DNA of 64,000 nucleotides from Shewanella psychrotolerans (GCF_019457595.1 NZ_CP080419.1:682001-746000), one strand, 5' to 3'. Counted from the stretch's first letter, positions 7,738-17,730 are shown. Made by a program: numbers and translations. Notes: generated by a model from the letters alone, not told the origin.

Positions 7738-10623
7738 ATGTTAGGGATTGTTTGGGCTATGGAAAATATTCGAGAACAAGTGTTACCCCAAGTAGTCAAT
7801 CAAGCTGCTGAGCAGCACTGGCAGCGCCTTATTGAAGTATGGCCAGATATGCCCGAACAACTCACGACAGCCCAAGAGTCAGAGTTACGTCAAATCATGG
7901 GCTTGAGTGATTTTGTTGCCGAGCAGTTGTGTCGGCATCCTAACTGGGTAATGTCATTTTTTGAAGGTCAACTTCAGCAGTTTGATCGTTCTTCATTTTC
8001 ATCGGAGCTTGAGTCTTTACTCTGTGGCGCCAATGATGAGGAACAAGCCAAAGCGATATTGCGCCGTTATCGAAATCGGCAGATGGTGCGTTTAGCCTGG
8101 CGGGATTTTCTCGGTTATAGCGCTCTTAATGAATCACTATTAGATCTTTCGGCACTGGCCGAAGCTCTTATTATTGCGGGACGCGATTGGCTCTATGGTC
8201 AGATGTGCCAGCAATATGGCACCCCATGTGATAGTGACGGTAATCCACAACCGTTAATCATTCTCGGCATGGGGAAGCTGGGGGGGCGCGAGCTAAACTT
8301 CTCCTCTGATATCGATCTCATTTTTACTTTCCCTGAGCATGGTGAAACCGTCGGTGGTCGCCGCTCTCAAGATAACCAGCAATTTTTCATTCGCATGGGG
8401 CAACGTTTAGTTAATTTATTGCATCAAGTCACGGTCGATGGTTTTGTCTATCGCGTTGATATGCGCCTTCGACCTTATGGTGAAAGCGGTCCGTTAGTGG
8501 TGAGCTTTAGTGGTTTGGAAGATTATTACCAAGAGCAGGGAAGAGATTGGGAGCGTTATGCCATGGTTAAGGCTCGCGCGTTAGGGCCTTGGACCGCACA
8601 CTCTGATGAACTGCACGATATGCTGCGCCCCTTTGTTTACCGACGGTATATCGATTTTTCTGCTATCGAATCATTACGGAAAATGAAGCAGTTAATTACC
8701 CAAGAAGTGAGGCGTCGTCAGTTAACCGACAACATTAAGCTTGGTGCTGGTGGGATCCGTGAGGTCGAGTTTGTGGTACAAAGTTTTCAGCTAATTCGAG
8801 GCGGCCGTGAGCCTGCGCTAAGGCAACAGAGTCTATTTGCGGCGATTGATACCCTATACAGCTTAGGGCAACTGGAATACCTTGCTGTTGACGAGCTTAA
8901 GCATAGCTATTTACTGCTGCGACGGGTCGAAAACCTATTGCAAGCAATTGCTGATCATCAAACGCAAACTTTGCCGTCGACTTACCTCGATTGGCAACGC
9001 CTCTGTTTCGCCATGGGAATGGCGGGTGAAGCCCAATTACGTACTCATATTGAAGATGCGATGAGCAAAATACATCGCTATTTTAGAGAAACCGTGGGGG
9101 GGCATGATAATGATGAAATCAATGATCTTTGGACCCAGCAGCTGTGGAATATCCAAGATGATGAAGATGCTATTAGCCTGATGGCGGAGCAAAGTATCGA
9201 AGATCAAGACCTGTGGCCTGCACTTAGACGTTGGCGAGATACGGTAGCCAAGCGCACTATTGGGCCGCGAGGGCGTGATACATTAGATAAGCTGATGCCG
9301 CTGCTGTTGCAAGAGTTTACTCATTTGTCACATCCCTCCAAAGCATTTGCGCCAGTATCTAAGGTACTAGATCAAATTCTGACTCGTACCACCTATTTAG
9401 AATTGCTGTTTGAAAACCCTGGCGCGCGTCAGCAGTTAGTGAGTTTGTGTCTTGCCAGCCCCTGGATTGGTGAGCAGCTGGCGAAGTTTCCGATGTTGCT
9501 CGATGAGCTTATCGATCCCGCTCACTTATACGACACCACATCCCTTGATGATTATCCGAGTGAGCTGCGCCAATATCTGTTGCGCGTGCCCGAAGAGGAT
9601 ATGGAGCAGCAGATGGAGGCGTTAAGGCAGTTCAAGTTATCTCAACAATTAAAGATTGCTGCCGCCGATGTCACTGGTGTGTTACCCGTTATGCAAGTAA
9701 GCGATCATTTGACCTTTTTGGCAGAAGCTATTATTGAGCAGGTGGTGGCTCAAGCATGGCAACAAATTGCAGCGCGTCATGGTGTACCGCCTCATCTCGA
9801 AGCGGGCGATATGGGTTTTGGGGTTATCGGTTACGGTAAAGCTGGAGGTATTGAGCTCGGTTATGGCTCCGACCTTGACTTGGTTTTTCTGCATGACTAT
9901 AGCCGTGAGAAATACCCTAACAGCCTAGAAACCAATGGTGACAGGCCGATCGATATTAGTCACTTCTATCTTAAGTTGGCTCAACGTGTTTTGCATCTAT
10001 TTTCGACTCGTACCACCTCGGGTGAATTGTATGAGGTCGACATGCGTTTACGACCATCTGGCGCCTCAGGATTATTAGTCAGCGAAATTGAATATTTTGG
10101 TCTCTACCAAAAAGAGGAAGCGTGGACATGGGAGCATCAAGCATTGGTGCGAGCGCGATTTCTATTTGGTGACAATGCGCTCGCGGCGCGATTTAGTCAG
10201 CTAAGGGCTGAAGTATTAGCGACTAAAAGAGATACAGTACAGCTGGCAAAAGAGGTGCGAGAGATGCGCCAGAAGATGCGAGCGCATTTACTTAAAGTCG
10301 AGGACGGTTATTTCGATTTAAAACAGAGTGCAGGGGGAATTGCCGATATTGAATTCATTGCTCAATATTTGGTGCTTGCTAATACTCACGCATATCCAGA
10401 GTTGGCTATCTGGTCCGATAATGTGCGGATTTTTGAGGTGTTATCTGAACTAGAACTCTTACCACATCTGAGTGCACAGCATTTGACTCAGGCTTATTGT
10501 TATCTTCGAGATGAGAATCATCACCTGACCTTGCAACAGCAAAGTGGCAAACTACCGATAGAAATGGTGGCGTTGCATACGCAAAGGGTATTAGATATCT
10601 ATGAGCAGATTTTGGGTATCTAG
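7738..10623 (+). CDS. glnE: Bifunctional glutamine synthetase adenylyltransferase/deadenylase
   Basis: GlnE attaches and removes AMP on glutamine synthetase in response to PII and glutamine, tuning nitrogen assimilation. At 961 residues it has the full family length. The N-terminal deadenylase domain carries [18 protein letters not shown] (about 177-194), and the C-terminal adenylyltransferase domain carries [18 protein letters not shown] (about 698-715), both nucleotidyltransferase motifs with paired aspartates. The first ATG (7738) has no clear ribosome site; the ATG at 7759 (MENIREQ) is an alternative with the weak AGGGA upstream. In E. coli hldE follows glnE; here hldE is 31 kb away across accessory DNA. 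Confidence 0.97.
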   Translation: MLGIVWAMENIREQVLPQVVNQAAEQHWQRLIEVWPDMPEQLTTAQESELRQIMGLSDFVAEQLCRHPNWVMSFFEGQLQQFDRSSFSSELESLLCGANDEEQAKAILRRYRNRQMVRLAWRDFLGYSALNESLLDLSALAEALIIAGRDWLYGQMCQQYGTPCDSDGNPQPLIILGMGKLGGRELNFSSDIDLIFTFPEHGETVGGRRSQDNQQFFIRMGQRLVNLLHQVTVDGFVYRVDMRLRPYGESGPLVVSFSGLEDYYQEQGRDWERYAMVKARALGPWTAHSDELHDMLRPFVYRRYIDFSAIESLRKMKQLITQEVRRRQLTDNIKLGAGGIREVEFVVQSFQLIRGGREPALRQQSLFAAIDTLYSLGQLEYLAVDELKHSYLLLRRVENLLQAIADHQTQTLPSTYLDWQRLCFAMGMAGEAQLRTHIEDAMSKIHRYFRETVGGHDNDEINDLWTQQLWNIQDDEDAISLMAEQSIEDQDLWPALRRWRDTVAKRTIGPRGRDTLDKLMPLLLQEFTHLSHPSKAFAPVSKVLDQILTRTTYLELLFENPGARQQLVSLCLASPWIGEQLAKFPMLLDELIDPAHLYDTTSLDDYPSELRQYLLRVPEEDMEQQMEALRQFKLSQQLKIAAADVTGVLPVMQVSDHLTFLAEAIIEQVVAQAWQQIAARHGVPPHLEAGDMGFGVIGYGKAGGIELGYGSDLDLVFLHDYSREKYPNSLETNGDRPIDISHFYLKLAQRVLHLFSTRTTSGELYEVDMRLRPSGASGLLVSEIEYFGLYQKEEAWTWEHQALVRARFLFGDNALAARFSQLRAEVLATKRDTVQLAKEVREMRQKMRAHLLKVEDGYFDLKQSAGGIADIEFIAQYLVLANTHAYPELAIWSDNVRIFEVLSELELLPHLSAQHLTQAYCYLRDENHHLTLQQQSGKLPIEMVALHTQRVLDIYEQILGI

Positions 10624-10704
10624 GGCCTGCGGAGCTTGTAAGATTATTTTGGCAGCGAATTGTGGGGTATTTATACAAGGCAGAAGCTTTGTAGCGTAGT
10701 GATG

Positions 10705-10967
10705 GCAACCAGTATAAAGATGTGAGCCCTCTGCGATAATTTAGCGCTTATGAGGCAAAACAACGAGTTTGAGCCTAGTTGAACTAGGCTCAAACTCGTT
10801 AACACCGCATCAAAAGTGCTAAAACTCGCCTGTTAGGCGTGTTTTTACCTTGCGACTTTTGTGTTGAAGCCCTAACTAGGGCACAAGCATTCCATCATCC
10901 ATTCGCCTTGAATGAGTGGCCAAAAAAACACGCAGAGTAGATCACTTTCTTATACTGATTGGGATTA
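10705..10967 (+). repeat. MITE-like dispersed repeat, copy A
   Basis: It aligns over nearly its whole length with the reverse complement of 44931-45229. Shared words include TGAGGCAAAACAACG, CAAACTCGTTAACACCGC, CAAAAGTGCTAAAACTCGCC and GCCTTGAATGAGT. The ends are imperfect inverted repeats: AGTATAAAGAT with CTCTGCG at the left, and the reverse of CCAATCAGTATAAGAAAGTGATC with CTCTGCG at the right. There is no coding capacity. Its right end reaches the stop codon of the OmpA-domain gene. It fills most of the glnE-OmpA-domain gene intergenic region. Confidence 0.8.
10762..10800. other. 39-base near-perfect palindrome inside repeat copy A
   Basis: AACGAGTTTGAGCCTAGTT (10762-10780) is the exact reverse complement of 10782-10800, with a single G between them. 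It would form a very stable hairpin or cruciform and may end glnE transcription. Copy B at the other locus lacks the perfect symmetry here. Confidence 0.85.
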
Positions 10968-12401
10968 CTTATTATCGGAGCGAAGTACCAGTTCCACACG
11001 GCGATTAAGCTGCTTACCTGCATCGTTACTATTGTTTGCGACGGGGGCATATTCGCCAATCCCCTTGGCGGTAAGCTGTTGCTTGTTGATGTTGTGCTGA
11101 GTTGTTAATGACTGCACTACTGCTTTAGCCCGCTTTTCTGATAACACTTGATTGTAGCTCTGCTTGCCTTGATCATCGGTGTGACCGATAACATAAAAGT
11201 CTTGCTTCGGGTGCGCCTTAAGGTAACTTGCGACAATCGTTATCACTTCGGCGGCTTCTGGTAACATTTCATCGCTATCAAACTTAAACAACAGGCCGTC
11301 TAGCGCCACGTGACCCGTTTGCGCAATTTTATCGGTTAGACCTTCTAGATCAATAACTAACCTATCATCTACTAGGCTAGTTTCTTCAACGAGCTTAAGC
11401 TCGCTCCATAGGCCATTTTTGTAACCTGTAATGTAGACCATGGCATGCACATTACCCTCGGGGCGAGTTAAGGTATAGAGAGAGTAAAACTGATTTTCAT
11501 CCTGTCCGATATGTGCAAATGTTTTGATGCGTGGATGAATTTTTTGTGATTGACCACAATCATTACCTTGGCAGTGAAATCCGCGCACAAAACCGAGTTT
11601 TTCTAACGCCGCCTTGTAATTGGCATTGACCTCATACTCAGAATAACCACGAGGAAGTTTATAGTTTATATCGGTGATCTTACCTTCAAGGGTTTTGATT
11701 TTGTGTTGGTCTTTATCGACGCCATCGAACACTAAGGTTTGGCCAAATCCTTGTTGTAGGTAATCATGAATATAGGCACCGGGTAGTCTGGCTATCATGG
11801 GATGATCGCTAGCGCCTTGCGTATCCTTATTTGTTCTGTCTTTAAATGACTCTTGTTCTACCACCGCGCCGAGATAGGCTTGATTGGTTGTTAACAGATC
11901 CAATGGTTCATCGATTTCCTCGATAATATCCAGTTGCAGCCCAGCACCATTTTGCCAATTGGCGGCATAGACTGAGAGGTAAACTTGTTTGTTTTTAAGG
12001 GGGAGCTTAGCTGTGAGTAGCGCCGGAGAGCTTTTAGGAATATCGTGAAGCGGACTCACTTGTTTCGATAGTTTGCTCTTGTTACCACAGGCATCTAGCT
12101 GACACTCAAACAGTATGTTGCCTCCTAGCTTTATAATTTGTGCTTTATAGTTATTAACGGCATGGCTAGGGTCATAGCTGGTGGGCAGTTCATAATAGAT
12201 GCGTTTTAGCTGTCCGGCATAAGTTTGAGTTTGATATGACCCCTTATCAATACCTGAGATAAAGGCAAAAGGAATATAATGACGAGTCTGCTTTTTATAA
12301 ACCTGGCTATCGACAAGCGGTGTAAATGGCAGTTGCTCTGTCTCTGCTTGAGCGCTAAGCGCTAAAGTACTACATAGTGCTAATAACATTTTTTTTATCA
12401 T
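10965..12401 (-). CDS. OmpA-family protein with duplicated N-terminal domain (DUF4892-like)
   Basis: A 478-residue exported protein. A signal peptide (MIKKMLLALCSTLALSAQA) is followed by two related blocks (about 25-175 and 200-345), each with a paired-cysteine motif (CQLDACGNKS; CQGNDCGQS) and a Tyr-rich GYK/NYKA region, resembling DUF4892. Residues about 360-475 are an OmpA C-terminal peptidoglycan-binding domain, with GHTDDQGKQSYNQVLSEKRA and NRRVELVL. It probably anchors an outer-membrane or periplasmic complex to the cell wall. AAGGAA precedes the ATG. The stop codon coincides with the edge of the MITE-like repeat, so the last residues may have been shaped by that insertion. Confidence 0.82.
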   Translation of the reverse strand: MIKKMLLALCSTLALSAQAETEQLPFTPLVDSQVYKKQTRHYIPFAFISGIDKGSYQTQTYAGQLKRIYYELPTSYDPSHAVNNYKAQIIKLGGNILFECQLDACGNKSKLSKQVSPLHDIPKSSPALLTAKLPLKNKQVYLSVYAANWQNGAGLQLDIIEEIDEPLDLLTTNQAYLGAVVEQESFKDRTNKDTQGASDHPMIARLPGAYIHDYLQQGFGQTLVFDGVDKDQHKIKTLEGKITDINYKLPRGYSEYEVNANYKAALEKLGFVRGFHCQGNDCGQSQKIHPRIKTFAHIGQDENQFYSLYTLTRPEGNVHAMVYITGYKNGLWSELKLVEETSLVDDRLVIDLEGLTDKIAQTGHVALDGLLFKFDSDEMLPEAAEVITIVASYLKAHPKQDFYVIGHTDDQGKQSYNQVLSEKRAKAVVQSLTTQHNINKQQLTAKGIGEYAPVANNSNDAGKQLNRRVELVLRSDNK

Positions 12402-12482
12402 TGTATTTCCTTTTACAGTTTATTGGCTAAAGGCCATCGACTATCTATGTCGCTCAGTTTCTGTCGCTCAGCTGTTTGGTTA

Positions 12483-14006
12483 TTAGTTTTTGGGAGCAGA
12501 GCAATCGGTTAACACTGTCAGCGATTTTTTGCCCTTGTCCACCTGTTGCATTAACGCCATCATTTCATTGGGGTTAAGTCCTTTATACATTAAGGCGACA
12601 TTAGGCTGGTGCGCTAAAGGGGCTAACCGCGAGCAATCTGTAATGTTCATGATGGAGACCGATGTTGCTTGGCTTTGTGCTAATGCCTGCCAATCTTGAG
12701 TGTCGATATTTGACAGCATCAGGTTGGCTGATAGTCCGCTGATATCGCCAAACTGGGTTATCTGACTTCGCTCTAAGTTGAGCATTTCTAATTGCGCTAA
12801 GCTCGATAAGGGGGATAAATCAGTGAGCTTGCCGCCCATTAAACTGACTGTTTGCAGTTGTTTGAATTTTTGCAGGTCGTCAAGATTTACTGTCGATGAC
12901 AGACGGCAGTTAAGCTGGGTAAGCTCATTGCTGTTAGTTAATTGAAGCTGCTTGGCGCTAGCTTTTATACAGCTTGCTATTTGTGGATCGTTAAATGACA
13001 TTGCACCGATGGAATATGATGGCGAGCGGATTAGTAATATATCTAGGGTGACTCGCTCATTGTCGGTCTCGACAACACCGGTAATACGGGCTTGGTATGG
13101 CAGGCTTATATCTGCTAATGCTGAATCAGGCAGTTGTAACTGAAGCTGGTCATTAATACTGAGTTGATTGGTCAGCGTAAGTTGCTTGAGTTCAGCTATA
13201 TCGCTGACTTCAAGAGTGCTAAGATCGTTAAAATAAGGGAGATCATTAGCCGTAAATTCATAGCTTAGCGTCAGTGTTTCAACTGACTTGTTCTGTAGCT
13301 GCGGTGCTTGAGGGTCAGGTGCCCTTGTTAGATCCGTCTGCAACGTCGCGTGATCAAATTCATCTGTCGCCCCATGTTGTATCAGTTTCTCAACCAGTTC
13401 AGTTTCGACGATCTGAACATCTTCAACCAGAGAGGGCAGAGCCTCAGACAAATAGCAGAATTTAGACACCTCAAACATGTCTACCAGCATATTGACCTGA
13501 GTTTGACCAAGATTGAACGCCACTAATGCCGAGAACGCTTCGGCTTCATCTCGGGTTGTTCGCAGGGAGTCGATGTTATCGACATAGTCTTGCAGTTCAG
13601 TTGTAGTTTGTTGAAATCGCGCTAATTGCTCGGGTTGGTAGCAGTCGCTGTCTTTATCGATGTTTGCGAGAAAATGCTGATAATGAGGTAAGTACTCATT
13701 AGCGAGCGCTAACATCTGCTCGGCAGTCTGTGTCATATCACCGATGAATTCGCTTTGTAGCACGATTTTAGCGCTTTGAGTTTCGTCCAGCTTTTGTGAT
13801 AACAGCTCCATTTGCCGAGCATGCTGTTTACTGAGTCGATGAGATTGTTCGACGATAGTGCTGGTATCTTGTTTGAAATTCAGGATGGCATCGCGGGTCG
13901 ACATTGCGAGTAGCTCGCTGCTGAATGTTATCGCTGTGAGAACAAATATAAAAGATATTGCCGAGCAGCGGTCGTACGCTAGTCTTAATAATCGCTTGAT
14001 TGCCAT
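12483..14006 (-). CDS. Exported leucine-rich-repeat-like protein of unknown function
   Basis: A 507-residue protein with a hydrophobic leader to about residue 34 (cleavage possible after SSELLA). Residues 35-230 are helical with many Gln and Glu. Residues about 240-490 contain irregular leucine-rich repeats such as LDDLQKFKQLQTVSLMGGKL and LAQLEMLNLERSQI, suggesting a protein-binding solenoid in the periplasm. AGGGAAGC precedes the ATG. It lies 81 bases upstream of the OmpA-domain gene in the same direction, so the two may be co-expressed. I recognise no enzyme motif. Confidence 0.65.
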   Translation of the reverse strand: MAIKRLLRLAYDRCSAISFIFVLTAITFSSELLAMSTRDAILNFKQDTSTIVEQSHRLSKQHARQMELLSQKLDETQSAKIVLQSEFIGDMTQTAEQMLALANEYLPHYQHFLANIDKDSDCYQPEQLARFQQTTTELQDYVDNIDSLRTTRDEAEAFSALVAFNLGQTQVNMLVDMFEVSKFCYLSEALPSLVEDVQIVETELVEKLIQHGATDEFDHATLQTDLTRAPDPQAPQLQNKSVETLTLSYEFTANDLPYFNDLSTLEVSDIAELKQLTLTNQLSINDQLQLQLPDSALADISLPYQARITGVVETDNERVTLDILLIRSPSYSIGAMSFNDPQIASCIKASAKQLQLTNSNELTQLNCRLSSTVNLDDLQKFKQLQTVSLMGGKLTDLSPLSSLAQLEMLNLERSQITQFGDISGLSANLMLSNIDTQDWQALAQSQATSVSIMNITDCSRLAPLAHQPNVALMYKGLNPNEMMALMQQVDKGKKSLTVLTDCSAPKN

Positions 14007-14132
14007 TAGCTTCCCTGTTTATACAATCAATCTAACCTTGATTGACGACTCTCCATAAAGGTTGCCCACAAAGCTGATTTATAAAGCTGATTTATAAAAG
14101 CTATACCACAAAAGATGGGCCATGAGATATTA

Positions 14133-14160
14133 ATTCAGGGGGGGAACAAGCCCCCTGAAT
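14133..14160 (-). terminator. Hairpin downstream of the small lipoprotein gene
   Basis: ATTCAGGGGG (14133-14142) pairs with CCCCCTGAAT (14151-14160). It lies 17 bases beyond the stop of the 133-residue lipoprotein gene. The following leftward bases are AT-rich rather than a clean T run, so termination is probable but not certain. Confidence 0.65.
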
Positions 14161-14177
14161 AATCGTTAAGTCGAAAT

Positions 14178-14579
14178 TTAGAAATATAAGTTATCGACTA
14201 ACTTTTCATTGACATATAACTCGCATTTATCGGCCGTGCTGCTCTTTGATGATTGCACTACACTTGCGATGGCACCAAAGGCACCGCCTTGATTACCTAA
14301 CACTGAACCAAAGTAGCAATGACTGCGTACAGCAAAATCTCTGTAATTGGCGTTTAAGTTTTGAGTTGGAGTGTAAGGAGGAAAACGGCCTTGCATAATG
14401 GGGTCGCCGTTTACGGTTAAGATCAAAATATTTTTCTTATCGTGATAACTGCCATTAAATTTGAGCACTGTACCATCGACTTCGACCGTTTTTTCGAGTG
14501 CCATACGAGGGCCTGGATCTGAAGCACAACCAGTAAGAATAACGGCAAGTGTTAAGGCAGAAAGTGAAGCATATTTCAT
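14178..14579 (-). CDS. Small lipoprotein, hypothetical
   Basis: A 133-residue predicted lipoprotein: short leader, lipobox LTGC (Cys18), then a soluble domain. Two later cysteines (HCYFGS; KCELYV) could form a disulfide. The glycine-rich centre (GNQGGAFGAIASVVQSS) resembles a flexible or membrane-proximal loop. AAGGA lies upstream of the ATG. I do not recognise the family. It stands alone, next to the IS3 element. Confidence 0.6.
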   Translation of the reverse strand: MKYASLSALTLAVILTGCASDPGPRMALEKTVEVDGTVLKFNGSYHDKKNILILTVNGDPIMQGRFPPYTPTQNLNANYRDFAVRSHCYFGSVLGNQGGAFGAIASVVQSSKSSTADKCELYVNEKLVDNLYF

Positions 14580-14723
14580 TAAAATAGTCCTTTATATCAA
14601 CAGTAAATCGTCCATCAAGGAGTGGATGTTAATCTAGACAAAAAAGCATCACAATGAGATGTAACCTTATTTGCTAAAAATAAAACTTTAGTTTTACGCA
14701 CGGATTGGTAAGCCCCTAATTTC

Positions 14724-15595
14724 TTAGACACTTAACTGTTTCTCAAAGTACTGTTTTTCGAACTGCACAGGAGACAGTCCATTATTACTACCATGACGAC
14801 GCACAGGATTATAGAAATATTCGATATAGTTAAATATTTCTGAGCGAGCTTCATCTCTGTTTTTATAGATTTTTCTCTTAACTCTATCTTTCTTCAGCAA
14901 CGAGAAAAAGCTTTCCGCGACAGCATTATCATGACAGTTTCCTCGTCGACTCATACTGGCTTCTAAATTGTGCTCTTTTAAGAAGCTACGCCAATCAGAA
15001 CAGGTATATTGCACTCCTTGGTCAGAATGTATCAAAACCTTACATTTCGGTGAACGTCGCCAAATGGCCATTAATAGTGCATCAATTACCAAGTCAGCTT
15101 TAGGTGTATTCTTCATCGTCCAACCCACGACTTGACGAGAAAAAAGGTCAATAACAACTGTTAAATATAGCCAGCCCTCATGCGTACGGATATAGGTAAA
15201 GTCGGTCACCCAAACCTTGTTGGGTTCTGCGACATCAAAGCCACGATTTAACGTATTTGGTGCCGTGTGGCTAATATTCCCACCTCCAAAGCTTGGATTG
15301 CGTTTGTAACCTCGAATGGCCTTTATTTGGGCTTCCTTCATTATTCGATAAACACGATTTTTCCCGACGCTTTCGCCATCGTCTTTTAAATCTAAAGTCA
15401 GGTTTCGATAACCGTAGACACAACCGCTCTCTAGCCAAAATTGCTTAATTTTGCCCAGAAGTCGCTTATCTTCAATGGTACGCTTACTACAGGGCTGCTT
15501 TAGCCAAGCATAAAAACCACTACGATGAACATTGAGCACTCGGCACAGTACGGCTATGGGATATTGGTCGAGTCGAGACTTTATGAACGTGTACT
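14724..15595 (-). CDS. IS3-family transposase OrfB (DDE integrase domain)
   Basis: This is the catalytic half of the IS3 transposase. Numbered from the GTG that gives MLNVHRSG, the catalytic residues are D113 (VTDF), D173 (HSDQG) and E209 (AESFF), with the 35-residue D-E spacing of the family. The homologous frame continues upstream of that GTG (EKYTFIKSRLDQYPIAVL) and overlaps the orfA end, so the native product is an OrfAB fusion made by a -1 frameshift near the A-rich CAAAGAAAAG at about 15600. Intact, so the element may be active. Confidence 0.9.
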
Positions 15596-15886
15596 TTTCT
15601 TTGACTCGCTTGCAAAGTACACGGCGGCCTCCTTTAGTATATTTCGCTCTTCCGTGACTCGCCGAAGCTCTGCTTTCAGTTTACGAATTTCGTCTTGCTG
15701 ATTATCAATGGTGATGTGTTGCTTCTCTGGTTTATCGAACTTGTTAATCCAGTTATGCAAGCTTTTAGTTGTGATACCTAACCTTTCTGCCACATCAGCG
15801 ATTTTATAACCACGTTCAGTGACTTGTTTGACGGCTTCAATTTTGAACTCATCAGGATAACGTTTTCCGCGCATGTAACACCTCAT
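15581..15886 (-). CDS. IS3-family transposase OrfA (helix-turn-helix)
   Basis: A 101-residue DNA-binding part of the IS3 transposase: helix-turn-helix (KIADVAERLGITTKSLHNWI, about residues 27-46), then a leucine-zipper-like coil (65-95) for multimerisation. The true start may be the second Met (MRGKRYPDEFK). It ends in TAA shortly after the A-rich slippery stretch that would shift ribosomes into orfB. Confidence 0.88.
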   Translation of the reverse strand: MRCYMRGKRYPDEFKIEAVKQVTERGYKIADVAERLGITTKSLHNWINKFDKPEKQHITIDNQQDEIRKLKAELRRVTEERNILKEAAVYFASESKKSTRS

Positions 15887-15937
15887 ATTTTTGGTTCATT
15901 ATAACTCTATGAAGTGTCTATTGTTCTAGGGGCTTAC

Positions 15938-16023
15938 CACTTGCTATCAAGACCGTAATATTGGCTTAAGAAGGTGATGTCGAACCATTGCAGATTTTCT
16001 TGCAGGTGCTTGAGTGATTTCAT
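15938..16023 (-). pseudogene. Short open frame cut by the IS3 element
   Basis: From an ATG at 16023 a frame reads MKSLKHLQENLQWFDITFLS and runs on to a stop created at the inverted repeat of the IS (TGG TAA). The composition looks like real coding sequence with its 3' part removed. No continuation is visible on the far side of the IS. I cannot assign a family. Confidence 0.35.
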
Positions 16024-16305
16024 CGCGATTGAGAATCCTTTGCTAACTATGGATACAGTGCATCATGACTTTTTATTTCCGCTTAAGTTGATAGAAAGGG
16101 CAATAAAATTGCCCTTCTAGTACGAGTAGAACCCTCGAACACTGCGACTAATTTAAGGTTATAGCCTTAGTGAGCGGAAATACCAGTTCTCGCCTATACG
16201 AAGGAACTTACAAGCCGTTGAGGTACTGTTACCTTTGCCACTGTCGCCCAGAGCTGCTCCAGTTCAGGTGGCCAAACTGACTATGCCATTACACCATATG
16301 ATTAC
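15940..16305. other. Intergenic region with gene remnants and one hairpin
   Basis: This 366-base region right of the IS holds the truncated frame above and a perfect hairpin, AAGGGCAAT/ATTGCCCTT (16096-16104 with 16108-16116, three-base loop). A leftward frame at about 16190-16280 reads WPPELEQLWATVAKVTVPQR before a stop and has an upstream in-frame TAG, so it may be a decayed gene. No intact gene is seen. Confidence 0.4.
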
Positions 16306-16812
16306 CTACAATAACTTAATAACCTTCCACTGGTTTTGTAAATAGGCTAGCTTGCAAGTTCCAGACCCTTGAATAGCCTTGTTAGTCTTTGGTGATATCG
16401 TGTCGAAACGGTATGCAACCCACAACGCTAAGTCATAACCCCGCTGTTTTGCGCTTTCACTAACTAAGTTACTGGTGGAGTTTTTAGCATCTTCAAAAGC
16501 TAACGCCGCATTTTCATCTATTTGATAATTATCGATACCTAAATATGATGTTTTAAAATATTTATCATGTAACTCAGATAAATGTACTTTTACTTGCTCA
16601 TCCGTTGCTGGTATTGCAGCAAACACCTTTCTGAATAATTTTACATCTTGATTTCTAACAACATCGACTGATGCTTTACACAATGCATTCGGCTCTGACT
16701 GATCAATTTTTTTTGCTGCTGCCAACCACTGAATTAAATCTTTATCATCAGGAGAACCCATTGAAGGCGTCGATATAAGTAGAAATGAAATGATAGCGAT
16801 CAATTTGTACAT
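16306..16812 (-). CDS. Hypothetical periplasmic protein
   Basis: A 168-residue protein with a signal peptide (MYKLIAIISFLLISTPSMGS). The mature part is mostly helical with two cysteines (ALCKAS; GTCKLA) that could pair. AAGGATG precedes the ATG. It is AT-rich compared with glnE and lies between the IS and other unrecognised genes, consistent with acquired DNA. No recognised family. Confidence 0.55.
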   Translation of the reverse strand: MYKLIAIISFLLISTPSMGSPDDKDLIQWLAAAKKIDQSEPNALCKASVDVVRNQDVKLFRKVFAAIPATDEQVKVHLSELHDKYFKTSYLGIDNYQIDENAALAFEDAKNSTSNLVSESAKQRGYDLALWVAYRFDTISPKTNKAIQGSGTCKLAYLQNQWKVIKLL

Positions 16813-16898
16813 AAAAACATCCTTTTAATTTTACGTTATTTCTTTACTAACTCTTAAAAACTCACAATCAATCATATATGTAATCAATTGAACATACA

Positions 16899-17579
16899 CT
16901 AAAAAAAATAGTGTTTCATTAGTATGCCTGTGACAACGACATTGGCTAAAACAGGAAATGTGAGGGCTATTATATTAGGCAAAAAAGTCCATGACCAATT
17001 GCCGTGCTGCGTTTTCATTGGATAGTCAAAAAAACGCAGCAGGTAAACAATGTGCTTAAGCGGGAAATACATCGCATTAAGGGTAATGACTTCACCGTTT
17101 TTTAGCTTAATATCACAAGCGGTAATATGATTGCGCACATGTAGACGATGCATTTGAGATTTATACTTTACCGTGAGGTGCTCAATGTCATCGCGTTGTA
17201 ACTCCAACGTCCCCAACGGTTTTTTGATTATCGCATTAGCAGGAATGGCTAGACGCTGCTGGCTCACATAGCAACGTAATGTCCCACTAATACCGTAACG
17301 TCGCCTAACCAGCCAATACCGCCCTATTAAATAGACAGGTAATAATCCCACGTTGATTAATACTAATGCACGAGCAAGCTCAGTATTAGGGAAGTTAAGA
17401 GGTAACACCGCCAAACCGACCATCAAAATAAGCAATAACAGCGAAACACCTAAAGAAAGAGGGTAACCTATATTAGCGACATATAAACTCACATCACTCT
17501 GTGCATTAAAGTTACGCATCCCTTTAATGTGCAGGTTATAAAACCAAGATTTATCATCTAACTCTATTTTTTTAGCCAT
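16899..17579 (-). CDS. Hypothetical membrane protein
   Basis: A 226-residue protein with hydrophobic segments at about 48-70, 76-100 and the C-terminal 200-222. The middle (100-190) is a soluble domain with basic residues and a PH-like strand pattern (TLRCYVSQQRLAIPANAI; GEVITLNAMYFPL). The segment arrangement suggests an inner-membrane protein with a cytosolic domain. AGAAG precedes the ATG. It is 86 bases upstream of the hypothetical periplasmic gene in the same direction. No family recognised. Confidence 0.55.
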   Translation of the reverse strand: MAKKIELDDKSWFYNLHIKGMRNFNAQSDVSLYVANIGYPLSLGVSLLLLILMVGLAVLPLNFPNTELARALVLINVGLLPVYLIGRYWLVRRRYGISGTLRCYVSQQRLAIPANAIIKKPLGTLELQRDDIEHLTVKYKSQMHRLHVRNHITACDIKLKNGEVITLNAMYFPLKHIVYLLRFFDYPMKTQHGNWSWTFLPNIIALTFPVLANVVVTGILMKHYFF

Positions 17580-17730
17580 ATTTACTTCTAATTATTTGCT
17601 CTTTCTATAAATTTACTCTTTATTCTCATAATAGTTTTACACTGACCATCGCAGAGATAAAACGACAACAAGTAAACAGAGGTTAATGTATGCCACATAA
17701 TGCGAATAAGCGTTTAATGCATAAAACTGT

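Larger units (their letters stand above)
14706..15939 (-). mobile_element. IS3-family insertion sequence, apparently complete
   Basis: A 1234-base element with matching imperfect terminal inverted repeats: TGGTAAGCCCCTA, six unmatched bases, then TAGACACTT at both ends. It starts TG and ends CA as usual for IS3 elements. It carries orfA and orfB in overlapping frames with an intact DDE triad. The flanking bases (GAT left, CTT right) show no target duplication, which suggests an adjacent deletion or recombination after insertion. On its right it cuts a short open frame. Confidence 0.9.

Noticed and set aside
14060..14100. Short direct repeat AAAGCTGATTTAT
   Set aside because: Only two small adjacent copies in AT-rich spacer DNA; no inverted ends and no function suggested.
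16190..16290. Possible tRNA because of a CACCA-like end
   Set aside because: No anticodon arm, T-arm or acceptor stem can be folded from the surrounding bases.
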